From NCBI RefSeq assembly GCF_900129565.1, contig NZ_FQWD01000003.1:659015-723014 (forward strand): 64,000 bases of DNA, written 5' to 3'. Both the position numbers and the translations under genes were made by a program. Origin of the DNA: Marisediminitalea aggregata. GTDB taxonomy: Bacteria > Pseudomonadota > Gammaproteobacteria > Enterobacterales > Alteromonadaceae. A model generated the notes under the pieces. The model made no database searches. It saw only the letters and a list, made by a program, of their open reading frames with translations, and was not told the origin of the DNA. Of this stretch, positions 55,287 to 64,000 are shown one piece after another; within the stretch, counting starts at the first letter, position 1; each line of letters begins with the position of its first letter.

Positions 55287-55547
55287 GTTTCAATCCTTTT
55301 CACTACATTGGTTGTCGGGTTGACCCGATGCCAGGCTTCTGGCCAAATACCTACCTTTGCGTCCATTCTCTTTTATTTTTGGCCTGTTACAGGCGTTGCC
55401 AGCGCGGCAAGACAAAAGAGACGGGATTATCTGGCCGGCTATTGTACTGTCCATCATAGCTAAACACCATGGTTTATGCCCTTTGGTTTATCCACTACGC
55501 CGGCGGCAACACTACATGATGCAATTCGAACAATAAGAGTAACTACC

Positions 55548-56261
55548 ATGACAGACACTGCACATCACATTCTCATGCTTTCCAGTTCACGTATGGGCGA
55601 TGAACAATACCTCGAACATGCTCAGCCAATGATCCAGGCACACCTGGGTGACTGTCGCGACGTTTTATTTATTCCATATGCGGGTGTCACCCTGGGCTGG
55701 GATGACTATGTGGAAAAAGTCCAGCAGGCGCTGCCATCGCTCAATGTCATTGGCATTCACACTGCAGACGACCCGATTGCAGCGGTAGAATCCGCCAGCG
55801 CGATTGTGGTGGGCGGTGGCAACACGTTTAATTTGCTGTACCAGTTGTACAACAACGACTTGCTGGATGTGATCCGCCGTAAGGTTGCCTCGGGTACGCC
55901 CTATATCGGCTGGAGTGCCGGGAGCAACATTTGCGGCGCGAGTATCCGTACCACTAACGACATGCCGATTATTGAGCCGCCGTCATTCACTGCGCTGGGT
56001 TTCGTTCCTTGCCAATTGAACCCGCATTACACCGATTATCAGCCACCCAACCACAATGGCGAAACCCGCGACGACCGATTGTTTGAATTCACCGCGTTGA
56101 ATCCCACCACCCCGGTGCTGGCTATTCGCGAAGGGACTGCGTTGTTGCTGAGCAACCAGCGAATGACATTGAAAGGGAAATTACCGGGATTTTGTTTCCG
56201 CGGCGCGGAAAAACACGCCATTGAGCCAGAACAGGACTTAACCGAGTTTCTCAACCAATAG
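55548..56261 (+). CDS. pepE: Peptidase E (alpha-aspartyl dipeptidase)
   Basis: A 237-residue S51 serine peptidase that cuts Asp-Xaa dipeptides. The nucleophile Ser is in GWSAGSN, the His in NPHYTDY; GGGNTFNLLYQL is also conserved. ATG 55548 is preferred to an upstream ATG that adds 24 unconserved residues. Its end overlaps the convergent bioD gene by 24 bases. Confidence 0.92.
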   Translation: MTDTAHHILMLSSSRMGDEQYLEHAQPMIQAHLGDCRDVLFIPYAGVTLGWDDYVEKVQQALPSLNVIGIHTADDPIAAVESASAIVVGGGNTFNLLYQLYNNDLLDVIRRKVASGTPYIGWSAGSNICGASIRTTNDMPIIEPPSFTALGFVPCQLNPHYTDYQPPNHNGETRDDRLFEFTALNPTTPVLAIREGTALLLSNQRMTLKGKLPGFCFRGAEKHAIEPEQDLTEFLNQ

Positions 56262-56903
56262 CGACAGGTCCGGCGTCTGCTGGTAAGGCACCAGGGCAAG
56301 CCTTGGTGCCGGCATTAAAGCATCCAGCGTGGCGAGGTTTTCGTCGAATACCGGCATGTCATCTAACAGTTGATTCGCCACCCAGCCTCTCAGTGTTAAC
56401 CCGTCTCGTTGTATGGCTTCTGCTGTCAGGAGAGCATGATTCAGGCAGCCAAGTCGCATGCCTACCACCAGAATGACGTCAAGCTGCAAGTCTTGCACTA
56501 CATCACTCATAAAACGCGTTGATGATAACGGCAACCGCCAACCACCCGCACCTTCCATAAGCAGTATGTCGGGCTGATATTGATGTAACGCCTGAAACCC
56601 CGATGTGATAACCGCTTCACTAATAGGCTCACCATGGCGTTCGGCTGCAATGTGAGGAGCGATGGCATCGGGTAAGGCAATGGGATTTATTTCCGTCAGT
56701 GGTACGCGCAGGCTTCCGGCGGCTTGTAGCGCCAGCGCATCTTCATTTTCCCACTGATTGTTTTGCCAATCACAGCCCGCGGCCACCGGCTTATAACCCA
56801 ACGCGGTTTTACCACGCTGAGAAAAGGCCTCGAGTATTTTGCAGCTGGTGTAGGTTTTTCCTACTTCGGTATCTGTCCCGGTAACAAAGTAAGCTTTAGT
56901 CAC
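56238..56903 (-). CDS. bioD: Dethiobiotin synthetase
   Basis: A 221-residue enzyme with the P-loop VTGTDTEVGKTYTS, YKPVAAGC, and EGAGGWRLPL. It makes dethiobiotin from DAPA, CO2 and ATP. Last gene of bioB-F-C-D; overlaps bioC by 4 bases. Confidence 0.95.
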   Translation of the reverse strand: MTKAYFVTGTDTEVGKTYTSCKILEAFSQRGKTALGYKPVAAGCDWQNNQWENEDALALQAAGSLRVPLTEINPIALPDAIAPHIAAERHGEPISEAVITSGFQALHQYQPDILLMEGAGGWRLPLSSTRFMSDVVQDLQLDVILVVGMRLGCLNHALLTAEAIQRDGLTLRGWVANQLLDDMPVFDENLATLDALMPAPRLALVPYQQTPDLSLLVEKLG

Positions 56904-57715
56904 AGCGGTTTCTCCAGACTAAGATGCAAAATGTGATAGGTATTATTGAATAGACCAGACGTCGATTCAGGGAAAGCGGCCGCCAGCGCCTGTAACTTCC
57001 CCTTGGTTAATCGCGCACGGGTACGGTTTTCTGTCTGACTGCCTGCCCCGACGCCATTAATGGATTTTAGCAGCGATGTGATATTGTCGAAGCTATCGGA
57101 ATAACTCACTAAATCGTGACTTATCCCCGCCCAGTCAGATTCACACACTGCCGCTAGCCATTGTGTTGCACACGTCAGTGTATTAAGCGCCAATTGAATA
57201 CCCGCCTTGTCGGCTGCTGATTTGAGTTCAGGAAAGGAGCCTGCAACCATGATTGCCAGTTCAGCCCGACCTCCGGGGGCCAGCACCCTGAACACTTCGC
57301 TGATTGCCTGACGTGGTGTACCGCACCATTGCAATGCCATGGAAGAAAACACGCATTCAACACAACCTGACTGCAAGGGTACCTGCTCGGCGTCGCCTTG
57401 CAAAAACGTAATGGTAGGGTAAGTGCTCTGGGCCTGGCTAACCATGCCTGGCGCCAGGTCCATGCCTGTTACTTCATCGCAGTAATTGGCCAGTTTCGCT
57501 GTGTTACGGCCGGTGCCGCAACCAATATCCAGCACGGACTTACCTGCCATCTCACCCAGTCGAAAAAGTGCGGCATCTGCTATCGCATGCTGGATGCCGG
57601 CAAGCGCATCGTATTGCGCAGCCGCAGCACTGAAACGCGCAGCGATATCACGCTTGTCTGCACAATGTTCGGGCGTAGTCACAGGATCAATCAGTGCCAT
57701 GGTCATCTGCGTCAT
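56900..57715 (-). CDS. bioC: Malonyl-ACP O-methyltransferase
   Basis: A 271-residue SAM methyltransferase with motif I VLDIGCGTGRNT and SSMALQWCGTPRQAISEVFRVLAPGG. It methylates malonyl-ACP to start the pimelate part of biotin. Several in-frame ATGs (57715, 57706, 57700) overlap the bioF end; none has a clear Shine-Dalgarno sequence, so the start is uncertain by a few residues. bioH, needed to undo the methyl ester, is not in the window. Confidence 0.92.
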   Translation of the reverse strand: MTQMTMALIDPVTTPEHCADKRDIAARFSAAAAQYDALAGIQHAIADAALFRLGEMAGKSVLDIGCGTGRNTAKLANYCDEVTGMDLAPGMVSQAQSTYPTITFLQGDAEQVPLQSGCVECVFSSMALQWCGTPRQAISEVFRVLAPGGRAELAIMVAGSFPELKSAADKAGIQLALNTLTCATQWLAAVCESDWAGISHDLVSYSDSFDNITSLLKSINGVGAGSQTENRTRARLTKGKLQALAAAFPESTSGLFNNTYHILHLSLEKPL

Positions 57716-58898
57716 GTTCGCTGGGATCAGCATTTGCCAGAATTGAATCCTGAGCAAGCAATAACCCGTCAACCAAGGCATCAATATCCCGCGTAGCGTG
57801 ACTGGCACTTAACGTAATACGCAGTCTGTCTGTCCCTTTGGGTACAGTAGGGTGTCGCATGGCAGGTACCCACAAGCCGCGATTCGCCAGCTCGGCAGAT
57901 AACGCCACTGCGCGTGTAGGAGAACCGACAACAACAGGCTGAATCGCACTTTGCGATGCCATCAGGGTTAACCCTTCCTGATTAGCTCTCGCTCTGAAAT
58001 GGGCAATATTGGCGTGAAGCTGTTCGCGCTCAGCGCCTTGCGTAACCAGAGATAAAGCGTGCAATGTCGCAACTGCTTGTGCCGGAGGAAAGGCAGTCGA
58101 ATAAATATAGTGCCGCGCGTAATTGACCAGGTAATCGATAAGGGCATGACTGCCCGCAATAAATGCGCCCGCTGTGCCAACCGCTTTACCAAAGGTCCCC
58201 ATTACCACAGGACACTGCTGCTGAGACAACTGATAGGCATCAATACTACCCAGCCCGTATTCTCCGGTAACCCCGAAGGCGTGGGCATCATCCAGCATTA
58301 ACCAACTGTCAGACGCTTCTGCACTCGCTACCAGTTGGGCAACATCTGGCGAATCGCCGTCCATACTGAACACCCCTTCCGACGCTATCAGTCGGTGAGA
58401 AGAGGTGGTTTTCGACAGTAAAGCAGACAGGTGGGTGTAATCATTATGTGCAAATCGACGCAATCGGGCAGCACTGGCGGTTGCCCCTTCTATAAACGAC
58501 GCATGCATGTATTTGTCGGCAATGATGTCACCTTGTTCGGCAAGCAACGCCTGACACAATGCCTGGTTGGCAGCAAAACCACTGGAGAATAACAGCACGG
58601 CATCACGGTTTAAGGCTTCGGCCAGCACTTGTTCTAATTCGCGATGCGCAGCACTGTAGCCGGTAACTAACGGCGATGCCCCGCTACCACCGCCAAACTG
58701 GGCTAAGCCTTCAACCCAGGCTTGTAATACGCCCTGATTATGGCGCAGTCCAAGGTAGTCATTGCTTCCAAAATTCAGGTAATGCTGGCCATTGATGGCG
58801 ATTACCCCGTCCCGCTCATAGTCAATACATGTGCGCTGGCGGTAATAGCCATCTTGCTGGCGTTGAGCCAGTTGGGCGTCAATAAACTCGAAGGCCAT
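57687..58898 (-). CDS. bioF: 8-amino-7-oxononanoate synthase
   Basis: A 403-residue PLP enzyme. The PLP Lys is in GTFGKAVGTAGAF; NFGSNDYLGL and LLDDAHAFGVTG are family motifs. It condenses pimeloyl-ACP with alanine. Start overlaps the bioB stop by one base (TGATG). Confidence 0.95.
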   Translation of the reverse strand: MAFEFIDAQLAQRQQDGYYRQRTCIDYERDGVIAINGQHYLNFGSNDYLGLRHNQGVLQAWVEGLAQFGGGSGASPLVTGYSAAHRELEQVLAEALNRDAVLLFSSGFAANQALCQALLAEQGDIIADKYMHASFIEGATASAARLRRFAHNDYTHLSALLSKTTSSHRLIASEGVFSMDGDSPDVAQLVASAEASDSWLMLDDAHAFGVTGEYGLGSIDAYQLSQQQCPVVMGTFGKAVGTAGAFIAGSHALIDYLVNYARHYIYSTAFPPAQAVATLHALSLVTQGAEREQLHANIAHFRARANQEGLTLMASQSAIQPVVVGSPTRAVALSAELANRGLWVPAMRHPTVPKGTDRLRITLSASHATRDIDALVDGLLLAQDSILANADPSEHDADDHGTD

Positions 58899-60037
58899 CA
58901 GACGGTCTCGGCTTGCTTACCTGCTGGTTTGCTTGCCGTGGCGTCATAAAATAAATCTTCAGGCGCTTGCTGCTGTTGCTCCAACGCTTCTTCCAGCAAC
59001 AGTTCATGCGCTTCGTCAGAATAGTCACGCGTTCGCTCGGTATTAATACCCAGCTTTTTGAAGAGCACGACGTCTTCGTGTGTATCCGGATTGGATGTAG
59101 TCAGCAGCTTGCAACCGTAGAATATTGAGTTCGCACCCGCCATAAAGCATAGCGCCTGGGTCTGCTCGCTCATGTTTTCCCGCCCGGCTGACAAACGCAC
59201 ATGTGATGCCGGCATCATGATACGGGCAATGGCAATGGTGCGAATAAACTCAAAGGGCTCCATGTCGTCCAGTTTGTCTAATGGCGTGCCATCGACTTTT
59301 ACCAGCATGTTAATGGGTACACTTTGTGGGTGTTCAGGTAAATTCGCCAGCTGCATTAATAGCCCTGCGCGGTCTGAGACACTCTCACCCATGCCGACAA
59401 TACCGCCAGAACATACGTTCATGCCCGCGTCACGAACGTGCTGCAGGGTATTCAAACGGTCCTGATAGGTTCGGGTAGTAATGATATCGCCGTAGAACTC
59501 CGGTGATGTATCCAGGTTATGGTTGTAGTAATCCAAACCTGCTTGCTTGAGCGCTAACGCCTGATCGCGGGTAAGCATACCCAGCGTCATACACGTCTCC
59601 AGCCCCAAAGATTTTACTTCCGCGACCATTTGCGTGAGGTAAGGCATATCGCGTTCTTTCGGATTCCGCCACGCTGCTCCCATACAGAAGCGGGTTGAGC
59701 CAGTCTGTTTGGCTTCCTTGGCGCGCTGGATCACTTTTTCCATTTCCAGCAAGCGTTCTTTTTCCAGGCCGGTGTCGTAACGCGCGCTTTGCGGGCAGTA
59801 TTTACAATCTTCCGGACACGCACCGGTTTTGATAGACAATAACGTGCTCACCTGAACTTCGTTCGGGTCGAAATGCTGACGGTGAACAATTTGCGCCTGA
59901 AATAACAAATCGTTAAACGGCATAGCATAAAAGGCTTCAACCTCTTCACGCGTCCAATCATGGCGGATCGCAGAGACCTGGGCGCCATGAGATGAGCCTG
60001 GCGCCGAATGAACTGAATTGTGCTGTGTGACAGACAT
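58898..60037 (-). CDS. bioB: Biotin synthase
   Basis: A 379-residue radical SAM enzyme with [11 protein letters not shown] as the cluster motif and an N-terminal extension of about 25 residues relative to E. coli. It inserts sulfur into dethiobiotin. First gene of the bioBFCD operon; AAGGA lies 7 bases upstream of the ATG. Confidence 0.96.
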   Translation of the reverse strand: MSVTQHNSVHSAPGSSHGAQVSAIRHDWTREEVEAFYAMPFNDLLFQAQIVHRQHFDPNEVQVSTLLSIKTGACPEDCKYCPQSARYDTGLEKERLLEMEKVIQRAKEAKQTGSTRFCMGAAWRNPKERDMPYLTQMVAEVKSLGLETCMTLGMLTRDQALALKQAGLDYYNHNLDTSPEFYGDIITTRTYQDRLNTLQHVRDAGMNVCSGGIVGMGESVSDRAGLLMQLANLPEHPQSVPINMLVKVDGTPLDKLDDMEPFEFIRTIAIARIMMPASHVRLSAGRENMSEQTQALCFMAGANSIFYGCKLLTTSNPDTHEDVVLFKKLGINTERTRDYSDEAHELLLEEALEQQQQAPEDLFYDATASKPAGKQAETV

Positions 60038-60070
60038 CGCCTATCCTTTACTCTTACTGAATGGTGGCTT

Positions 60071-60098
60071 AGTCTATGCAGCCAACGCATCTTGTCAA
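60071..60098 (-). promoter_or_regulatory. Promoter of bioBFCD
   Basis: Minus strand: -35 TTGACA (60093-60098), 16-bp spacer, -10 TAGACT (60071-60076), about 35 bases before the bioB start. The -35 is covered by the candidate BirA half-site. Confidence 0.6.
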
Positions 60099-61413
60099 CC
60101 AAATTAACTACAAACACTTTACTACTGTGCAAAATACAAACAACATAGAATTTGATAAACAACACATCTGGCACCCCTACACATCGGCGGTAAACCCGCT
60201 TCCGTGCTATGAAGTAGCTGGCGCCAAAGGCGCAGAAATCAAACTGGCCAGTGGCGAAAACCTGGTAGATGGTATGTCCAGTTGGTGGGCGGCTATTCAC
60301 GGCTACAACCACCCGCTACTCAATAAAGCTGCCCATGATCAGATTGATGCGTTCAGTCACGTCATGTTTGGCGGACTCACCCATGAGCCAGCCGTTCGGC
60401 TTTGCCGGCAATTACTCGACATGGCCCCTTCTGGCCTGCAACGGGTATTTTTAGCTGACTCGGGTTCCGTATCGGTAGAAGTCGCAATCAAGATGGCAGT
60501 GCAATACTGGGCATGTCAGGGGCGCCCGGAGAAATCACGGCTAATTGCACCGCGCAACGGGTACCACGGCGACACCTTCGCCGCTATGTCGGTGTGCGAT
60601 CCGGTAAATGGCATGCACAGTTTATTCAGCAATACCTTGAAATCTCAGGTTTTCGCCCCTGCGCCGCAAACCCGTTTTGGTCAGGCATTCAGCGAAGATG
60701 ACATTTTACCTCTGGAAGAGTTATTCGAAAGTCATCATCATGAACTGGCCGCGCTGATCCTGGAGCCGGTTGTGCAAGGTGCCGGCGGCATGCGGATTTA
60801 TCATCCTGAATACCTGAAGCGCTGCCGACAATTGTGCGACACCTACGACGTCCTGCTGATCTGCGATGAAATTGCCACGGGATTCGGCCGGACTGGTAGG
60901 TTGTTTGGTTGCGATCACGCGGGAATATCGCCTGATATCATGTGCCTGGGTAAAGCCCTGACCGGCGGGTACATGACATTGGCCGCCACCTTGTGTACCG
61001 AAGAAGTGGCTCAAGGCGTATGCGAAGGCAGCCCCGGTGTGTTTATGCATGGTCCGACATTTATGGGTAACCCACTCGCTTGTGCTGTGGCCAGCGCGAG
61101 TTTATCGCTGATTGCCCAGGGCGACTGGAAGCAACAGGTCGCTGATATTGGCAAACAACTCTCTGCTGAACTGGCGCAATGTAAGGAACTCGCCTGTGTT
61201 ACCGATGTCAGAACCTTAGGGGCAATTGGAGTAGTTGAAACCAAACACCCTGTGGATGTCGCTGCCATTCAGAAATTGTTTGTAGCGCAAGGGGTGTGGA
61301 TTCGTCCATTTGGCAAACTGGTCTATATTATGCCACCTTATATTGTATCGCCTGAACAATTAACCCGGCTGACTCAGGCGATTTACACCAGTCTGAAACA
61401 ACTATACGGATAG
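60076..61413 (+). CDS. bioA: Adenosylmethionine-8-amino-7-oxononanoate transaminase
   Basis: A class III PLP aminotransferase, 445 residues from the ATG at 60076 or 428 from GTG 60127. The PLP Lys is in [34 protein letters not shown] and [12 protein letters not shown] are BioA hallmarks. The shorter form matches the E. coli N-terminus within one residue and would leave the operator outside the coding region, so the upstream 17 codons may not be translated. It makes DAPA from KAPA using SAM. Divergent from bioB, the usual enterobacterial layout. Confidence 0.95.
   Translation: MQPTHLVNQINYKHFTTVQNTNNIEFDKQHIWHPYTSAVNPLPCYEVAGAKGAEIKLASGENLVDGMSSWWAAIHGYNHPLLNKAAHDQIDAFSHVMFGGLTHEPAVRLCRQLLDMAPSGLQRVFLADSGSVSVEVAIKMAVQYWACQGRPEKSRLIAPRNGYHGDTFAAMSVCDPVNGMHSLFSNTLKSQVFAPAPQTRFGQAFSEDDILPLEELFESHHHELAALILEPVVQGAGGMRIYHPEYLKRCRQLCDTYDVLLICDEIATGFGRTGRLFGCDHAGISPDIMCLGKALTGGYMTLAATLCTEEVAQGVCEGSPGVFMHGPTFMGNPLACAVASASLSLIAQGDWKQQVADIGKQLSAELAQCKELACVTDVRTLGAIGVVETKHPVDVAAIQKLFVAQGVWIRPFGKLVYIMPPYIVSPEQLTRLTQAIYTSLKQLYG
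60092..60124. promoter_or_regulatory. Candidate BirA operator between bioA and bioB
   Basis: TTGTCAACC (60092-60100, 8 of 9 to the consensus TTGTAAACC) is followed after 15 bases by ACTTTACTA (6 of 9 to GGTTTACAA). The left half is convincing, the right weak. Position over the bioB promoter, in the intergenic region if bioA starts at the GTG 60127, fits BirA-biotinyl-AMP repression. Confidence 0.5.
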
Positions 61414-61419
61414 GTATTT

Positions 61420-61935
61420 TTGGGGATTTTAACGCGACTCATCGACAAAGTACTTTTTGCAGTGTTATTCATAGTAACGCTGCAAGTACCCGTGCTGAAT
61501 CAACAATACCTGCAATATTTAAACGGTTACCTGGATGCAACCGGCGAAGAAATAGCACACTATGCGCGCATGGCCAATGACCACGGTTATTCATCTGTAG
61601 ATGTGATGATTGAAGCGTTACTGAACAATGAGACCGCGTTGGTCCGTGATGATGCCCAGCACAAGTTAGCGGTGATTGAAGCCTACAACGAAGCACAGTT
61701 CGCATCGCAGTATTTACAACAAGCGAATTATTTCGAACAGGTTGGATATTTTATTCAACCCATCCAATACCCTCGCCTGCAAAGTGTAATAAATGTCTTC
61801 GAACCTTCATTGCCTTTACAACCCGAATCCGTGGGATCGGCGCTGGTGACAGCATTGGTTATTTACTTGTTTCCCTGGACCGGTGTAGCCCTGATTCGCC
61901 GAAGACGACGTGCCAAACAACGTCATTTCGTTTGA
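61420..61935 (+). CDS. DUF2937 family membrane protein
   Basis: A 171-residue protein with an N-terminal hydrophobic helix (VLFAVLFIVTLQVPVL) and a C-terminal one (ALVTALVIYLFPWTGVALI) followed by a basic RRRRRAKQR end, the layout of DUF2937. Starts at a TTG 6 bases after bioA, so probably co-transcribed with it. Function unknown. Confidence 0.8.
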   Translation: MGILTRLIDKVLFAVLFIVTLQVPVLNQQYLQYLNGYLDATGEEIAHYARMANDHGYSSVDVMIEALLNNETALVRDDAQHKLAVIEAYNEAQFASQYLQQANYFEQVGYFIQPIQYPRLQSVINVFEPSLPLQPESVGSALVTALVIYLFPWTGVALIRRRRRAKQRHFV

Positions 61936-62187
61936 AAATCATAACGTTAACAACTTCCCCAGCGTCCTTTACCTGACGATTTGAAATCTGCCTCAGCCGC
62001 TGGCCAGGTTTCATTCCCACCCCGTCTCTTCTACAAAATTATACCTATCACCGCGTTTAGGTATTGATTTTGCTACGTACCCTGTGTGGTTAAGACCTTT
62101 TATACGCCTTTTTTTGTATATTATTTAATCGTCACCGCATTGGCCCGCAGTCTACAGGGCTCCGCGGTTAATGTGAGGAGAATGAAA

Positions 62188-62475
62188 ATGACCGATACAC
62201 CGAGAAATCAAACCTTAGTCATGGGCCAACTGTTGCAAATGAGAGACAAGTTGATCGCCAAGCGCCACCTGATCCCTGCAAACTGTCAGTCTCAGTGGGC
62301 TGAGCTGGAAAAAGAAACCGCCGTGTTTGACCCAGCTAACCAGGGTCAGCTGAGTCATTCAGGCAATACGATGGTAACCAAACGCTCTTTATTCCGCGGT
62401 AACATCAACGACCTGATGTCACTGGTTGATCAATTGCGTCAGCTAAACAGCCAAATCAAGATCACTGCACACTAG
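62188..62475 (+). CDS. Hypothetical 95-residue protein
   Basis: A soluble helical protein, not recognised. GAGGAG 7 bases before the ATG at 62188 fixes the start; an upstream ATG would add a hydrophobic stretch with no ribosome site. Ends inside the convergent GNAT-C39 gene (33-base overlap). The gap 61936-62187 shows no other feature. Confidence 0.75.
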   Translation: MTDTPRNQTLVMGQLLQMRDKLIAKRHLIPANCQSQWAELEKETAVFDPANQGQLSHSGNTMVTKRSLFRGNINDLMSLVDQLRQLNSQIKITAH

Positions 62476-63591
62476 TGATTGCGCTTGCTGGCGCAACACA
62501 ATGGCGGCTTTGATTTTACGTTTGCCATAACTGGCCATACGTATAAAGTCTTCCCGGGCAATTGGAACATGTTGATAATCCATTGCTCCCGGGGTGGACG
62601 GATCGGGATCGTGAATATACACACACTGATCATCAATGGCTGTAACCACAACCCAATGAGGGGCTTTCGTCCGGTCGAAGCGATAGGTGCTGATCAGGCA
62701 CACCAGCGCACAATCCTGCATATTCTGATAATTATCCAACCGGGTTAGCCAATCCAAATAAAAGACCGGTAACTGCTGTTGCTCTGCCTCGTTAAAAAAG
62801 TTTTCTTCAACGGCCTGTAGCGTTTGTCGTTTGTGCTCATTGCGCACGCCGTCAACAAACAAAGGCGCGCCCTGATTCAAATACACTTTTACGTCGAAGC
62901 CCCTTGCCTGCGCAGCCATTGCAAGTCCAATTGGGTGGGTACCTGCAGGTCCACTGGTCATGTACACTGTATTCGCTTCCCGCCAGATACTGAATTCGTC
63001 CCGCTGATTTGGTACCCGCGAGTGGTCCAGCATAGCCATTGCCATTAATAAACTGGCAGGCCCACAGGTAAACTCTGTCGTTTGCTGATACCACGGGCAA
63101 CGACGCAACGTTTTTTCCGGTCCGCTCAATGGCAGCGCTTTCTGCATGCGAATCGCATTCGTATCGTCTTCGTAATAGTGTTCAAACATACCAAAAGGCA
63201 AAAATCCCATACGCTCGTAAAGGCGTTGAGCCGACTGGTTATGTTCAGCAACCTCCAGTCGCATATATCGCTTTCCACGTGCAGTGGCGCGTTGCTCGAG
63301 CCATAGCACCATGGCTTCTGCCAAACGCTGTCCACGGGCATCTTCGTGAACCGCCAGAGAATACAAACGAGTGAGTAAGGTTCCGCGTCGGAGCAACAAC
63401 AACCCATAGCCCAGTAACTGGCCATCGCTGTCAGCGACGACCAGTTCTGCATTTTTCGCGGTCAGATAATGTCGGAAACTCCGACGGCTCAGCCGATCAT
63501 TACTAAAGCAATGATTCTCCAGTGCCACCAGCTTGTTTAAATCGCTGATCGCACCGCCTCTTAATTGCCATTGACCCACTGAAATAGCCAT
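62443..63591 (-). CDS. GNAT acetyltransferase-C39-like peptidase fusion
   Basis: A 382-residue two-domain protein. Residues ~1-155 are a GNAT acetyltransferase resembling RimI (SLAVHEDARGQRLAEAMVLWLE for acetyl-CoA, NQSAQRLYERMGF). Residues ~160-370 are a C39-like papain-fold domain with Cys in TEFTCGPASLLMAM, His in APHWVVVTAID and Asp in IHDPDPS. It follows the RimK-like ligase gene by two bases. The pairing of ligase, acetyltransferase and protease suggests that the three act on one peptide or protein substrate; this is inference. Confidence 0.87.
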   Translation of the reverse strand: MAISVGQWQLRGGAISDLNKLVALENHCFSNDRLSRRSFRHYLTAKNAELVVADSDGQLLGYGLLLLRRGTLLTRLYSLAVHEDARGQRLAEAMVLWLEQRATARGKRYMRLEVAEHNQSAQRLYERMGFLPFGMFEHYYEDDTNAIRMQKALPLSGPEKTLRRCPWYQQTTEFTCGPASLLMAMAMLDHSRVPNQRDEFSIWREANTVYMTSGPAGTHPIGLAMAAQARGFDVKVYLNQGAPLFVDGVRNEHKRQTLQAVEENFFNEAEQQQLPVFYLDWLTRLDNYQNMQDCALVCLISTYRFDRTKAPHWVVVTAIDDQCVYIHDPDPSTPGAMDYQHVPIAREDFIRMASYGKRKIKAAIVLRQQAQSLVCSDLDLAV

Positions 63592-63593
63592 GA

Positions 63594-64000
63594 TTATCTG
63601 CCTCTGCGTTCTAACCGGCTGGCAAATTCCTGCATTACCAGCAGGTACAATTCCTGACCCAGGTATTTATCTTCAATGCCTGAATCGATATTAGGGTTGT
63701 CATTCACTTCAATGACATACACCTTATTGCCACGTTGTTTTATATCCACGCCGTACAGACCCACGCCGGCGACTTCCGCGGCACTGATAGCCGCTTTTAA
63801 TACCGGGCGCGGTACTTCAAATGTCGGCAAGGTGACAAACCCACCGGAATCGGCTTTGTCGCCCTGGTGGTTGTAAATCTGCCAGTGGTTGCGCGCCATA
63901 AAGTACTTACAGGCGTAAATCGGTCGACCACCCAGCATACCAATACGCCAGTCGAACTCGGTAAAAATGTACTCCTGCACCAGCACTAACGCTGACTCTT
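63594..64000 (-). CDS. RimK-like ATP-grasp ligase, C-terminal part (runs off window)
   Basis: The frame is open to the window edge, so the gene starts beyond 64000. The visible part holds the ATP-grasp C-terminal core: VLVQEYIFTEFDWRIGMLGG, YGVDIKQRGNKVYVIEVNDNPNIDSGIED, with the metal-binding Glu and Asn (EVNDNPN). RimK-like enzymes add glutamate or other amino acids to the C-terminus of peptides or proteins. Upstream of and 2 bases from the GNAT-C39 gene, surely one operon. Confidence 0.88.
   Translation of the reverse strand, partial: ESALVLVQEYIFTEFDWRIGMLGGRPIYACKYFMARNHWQIYNHQGDKADSGGFVTLPTFEVPRPVLKAAISAAEVAGVGLYGVDIKQRGNKVYVIEVNDNPNIDSGIEDKYLGQELYLLVMQEFASRLERRGR

Noticed and set aside
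55310..55440. Possible cobalamin riboswitch ahead of the phosphatase/btuCD operon
   Set aside because: On the minus strand GGCCAGAAGCCTGGC faintly resembles a B12 box and GGCAACGCCTGTAAC faintly resembles the core, but the GGGAA and GGTG core elements are missing and spacing is wrong. A covariance search with the Rfam cobalamin model would settle it.

Overview
The window looks like a chromosomal segment of a marine gammaproteobacterium of the order Alteromonadales, most likely Alteromonadaceae; the genus cannot be resolved by eye. The signs are a divergent bioA/bioBFCD locus, DusC, the YbbA/YbbP/TesA trio, a gltX gene beside tRNA-Glu genes, c-di-GMP enzymes, two large TonB-dependent receptors and polysaccharide or uronate catabolism genes. 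I found no prophage, insertion sequence, integrase or CRISPR array.

Layout. 1-3.3 kb: the 3' end of a GH43 arabinanase, a SIMPL-domain protein, and a tautomerase/HxlR regulator pair divergent from an NmrA-like reductase with a palindromic operator between them. 3.3-9.9 kb: a tightly overlapping six-gene aromatic-ring catabolic operon (FAD monooxygenase, Rieske ferredoxin, extradiol dioxygenase, C-C hydrolase type alpha/beta hydrolase, cyclase-family hydrolase, fumarylacetoacetase-family enzyme), divergent from a NahR/NodD-like LysR regulator that is followed by a telomere-like hexanucleotide tract. 10-14 kb: an ABC exporter pair divergent from tesA. 14-22.6 kb: a CHASE-PAS-GGDEF-EAL protein, two exported amidohydrolases, dusC, a small ORF under a MetJ-type operator, and an M14 peptidase. 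22.7-27.4 kb: a Thr-rich leader peptide with a terminator in front of a globin gene, then a TRAP transporter/D-mannonate dehydratase operon. 27.8-30.5 kb: three tRNA-Glu, tRNA-Ala, gltX and two tRNA-Val.

31.4-41.9 kb is the most striking region. It holds a TonB receptor, a PHP-family lipoprotein, a secreted endonuclease/phosphatase-fold enzyme with a jacalin-like lectin tail, and a FecI-FecR-FecA-like sigma/anti-sigma/receptor operon. Three of these units (the first receptor, the secreted nuclease/phosphatase, the sigma operon) are each preceded by the same bipartite motif: a Pho-box-like block TGTCA..AAAA..CTTCA and a TGTCC block starting exactly 26 bp after it. I read this as a small regulon for phosphoester scavenging, controlled by PhoB, by the local ECF sigma factor, or by both.

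42-49 kb: an MscS channel, a TPR response regulator whose receiver has lost its phosphoacceptor Asp, a GAF-PAS-GGDEF cyclase, a GNAT enzyme and moaA. 49-56 kb: an Atm1-type ABC exporter with two small partners, class II DAHP synthase, a BtuCD-like importer co-transcribed with a low-molecular-weight tyrosine phosphatase, and peptidase E. 56-61.4 kb: the biotin locus. 61.4-64 kb: a DUF2937 protein, a small unknown, and a GNAT-C39 fusion with a RimK-like ATP-grasp ligase that runs off the end of the window.
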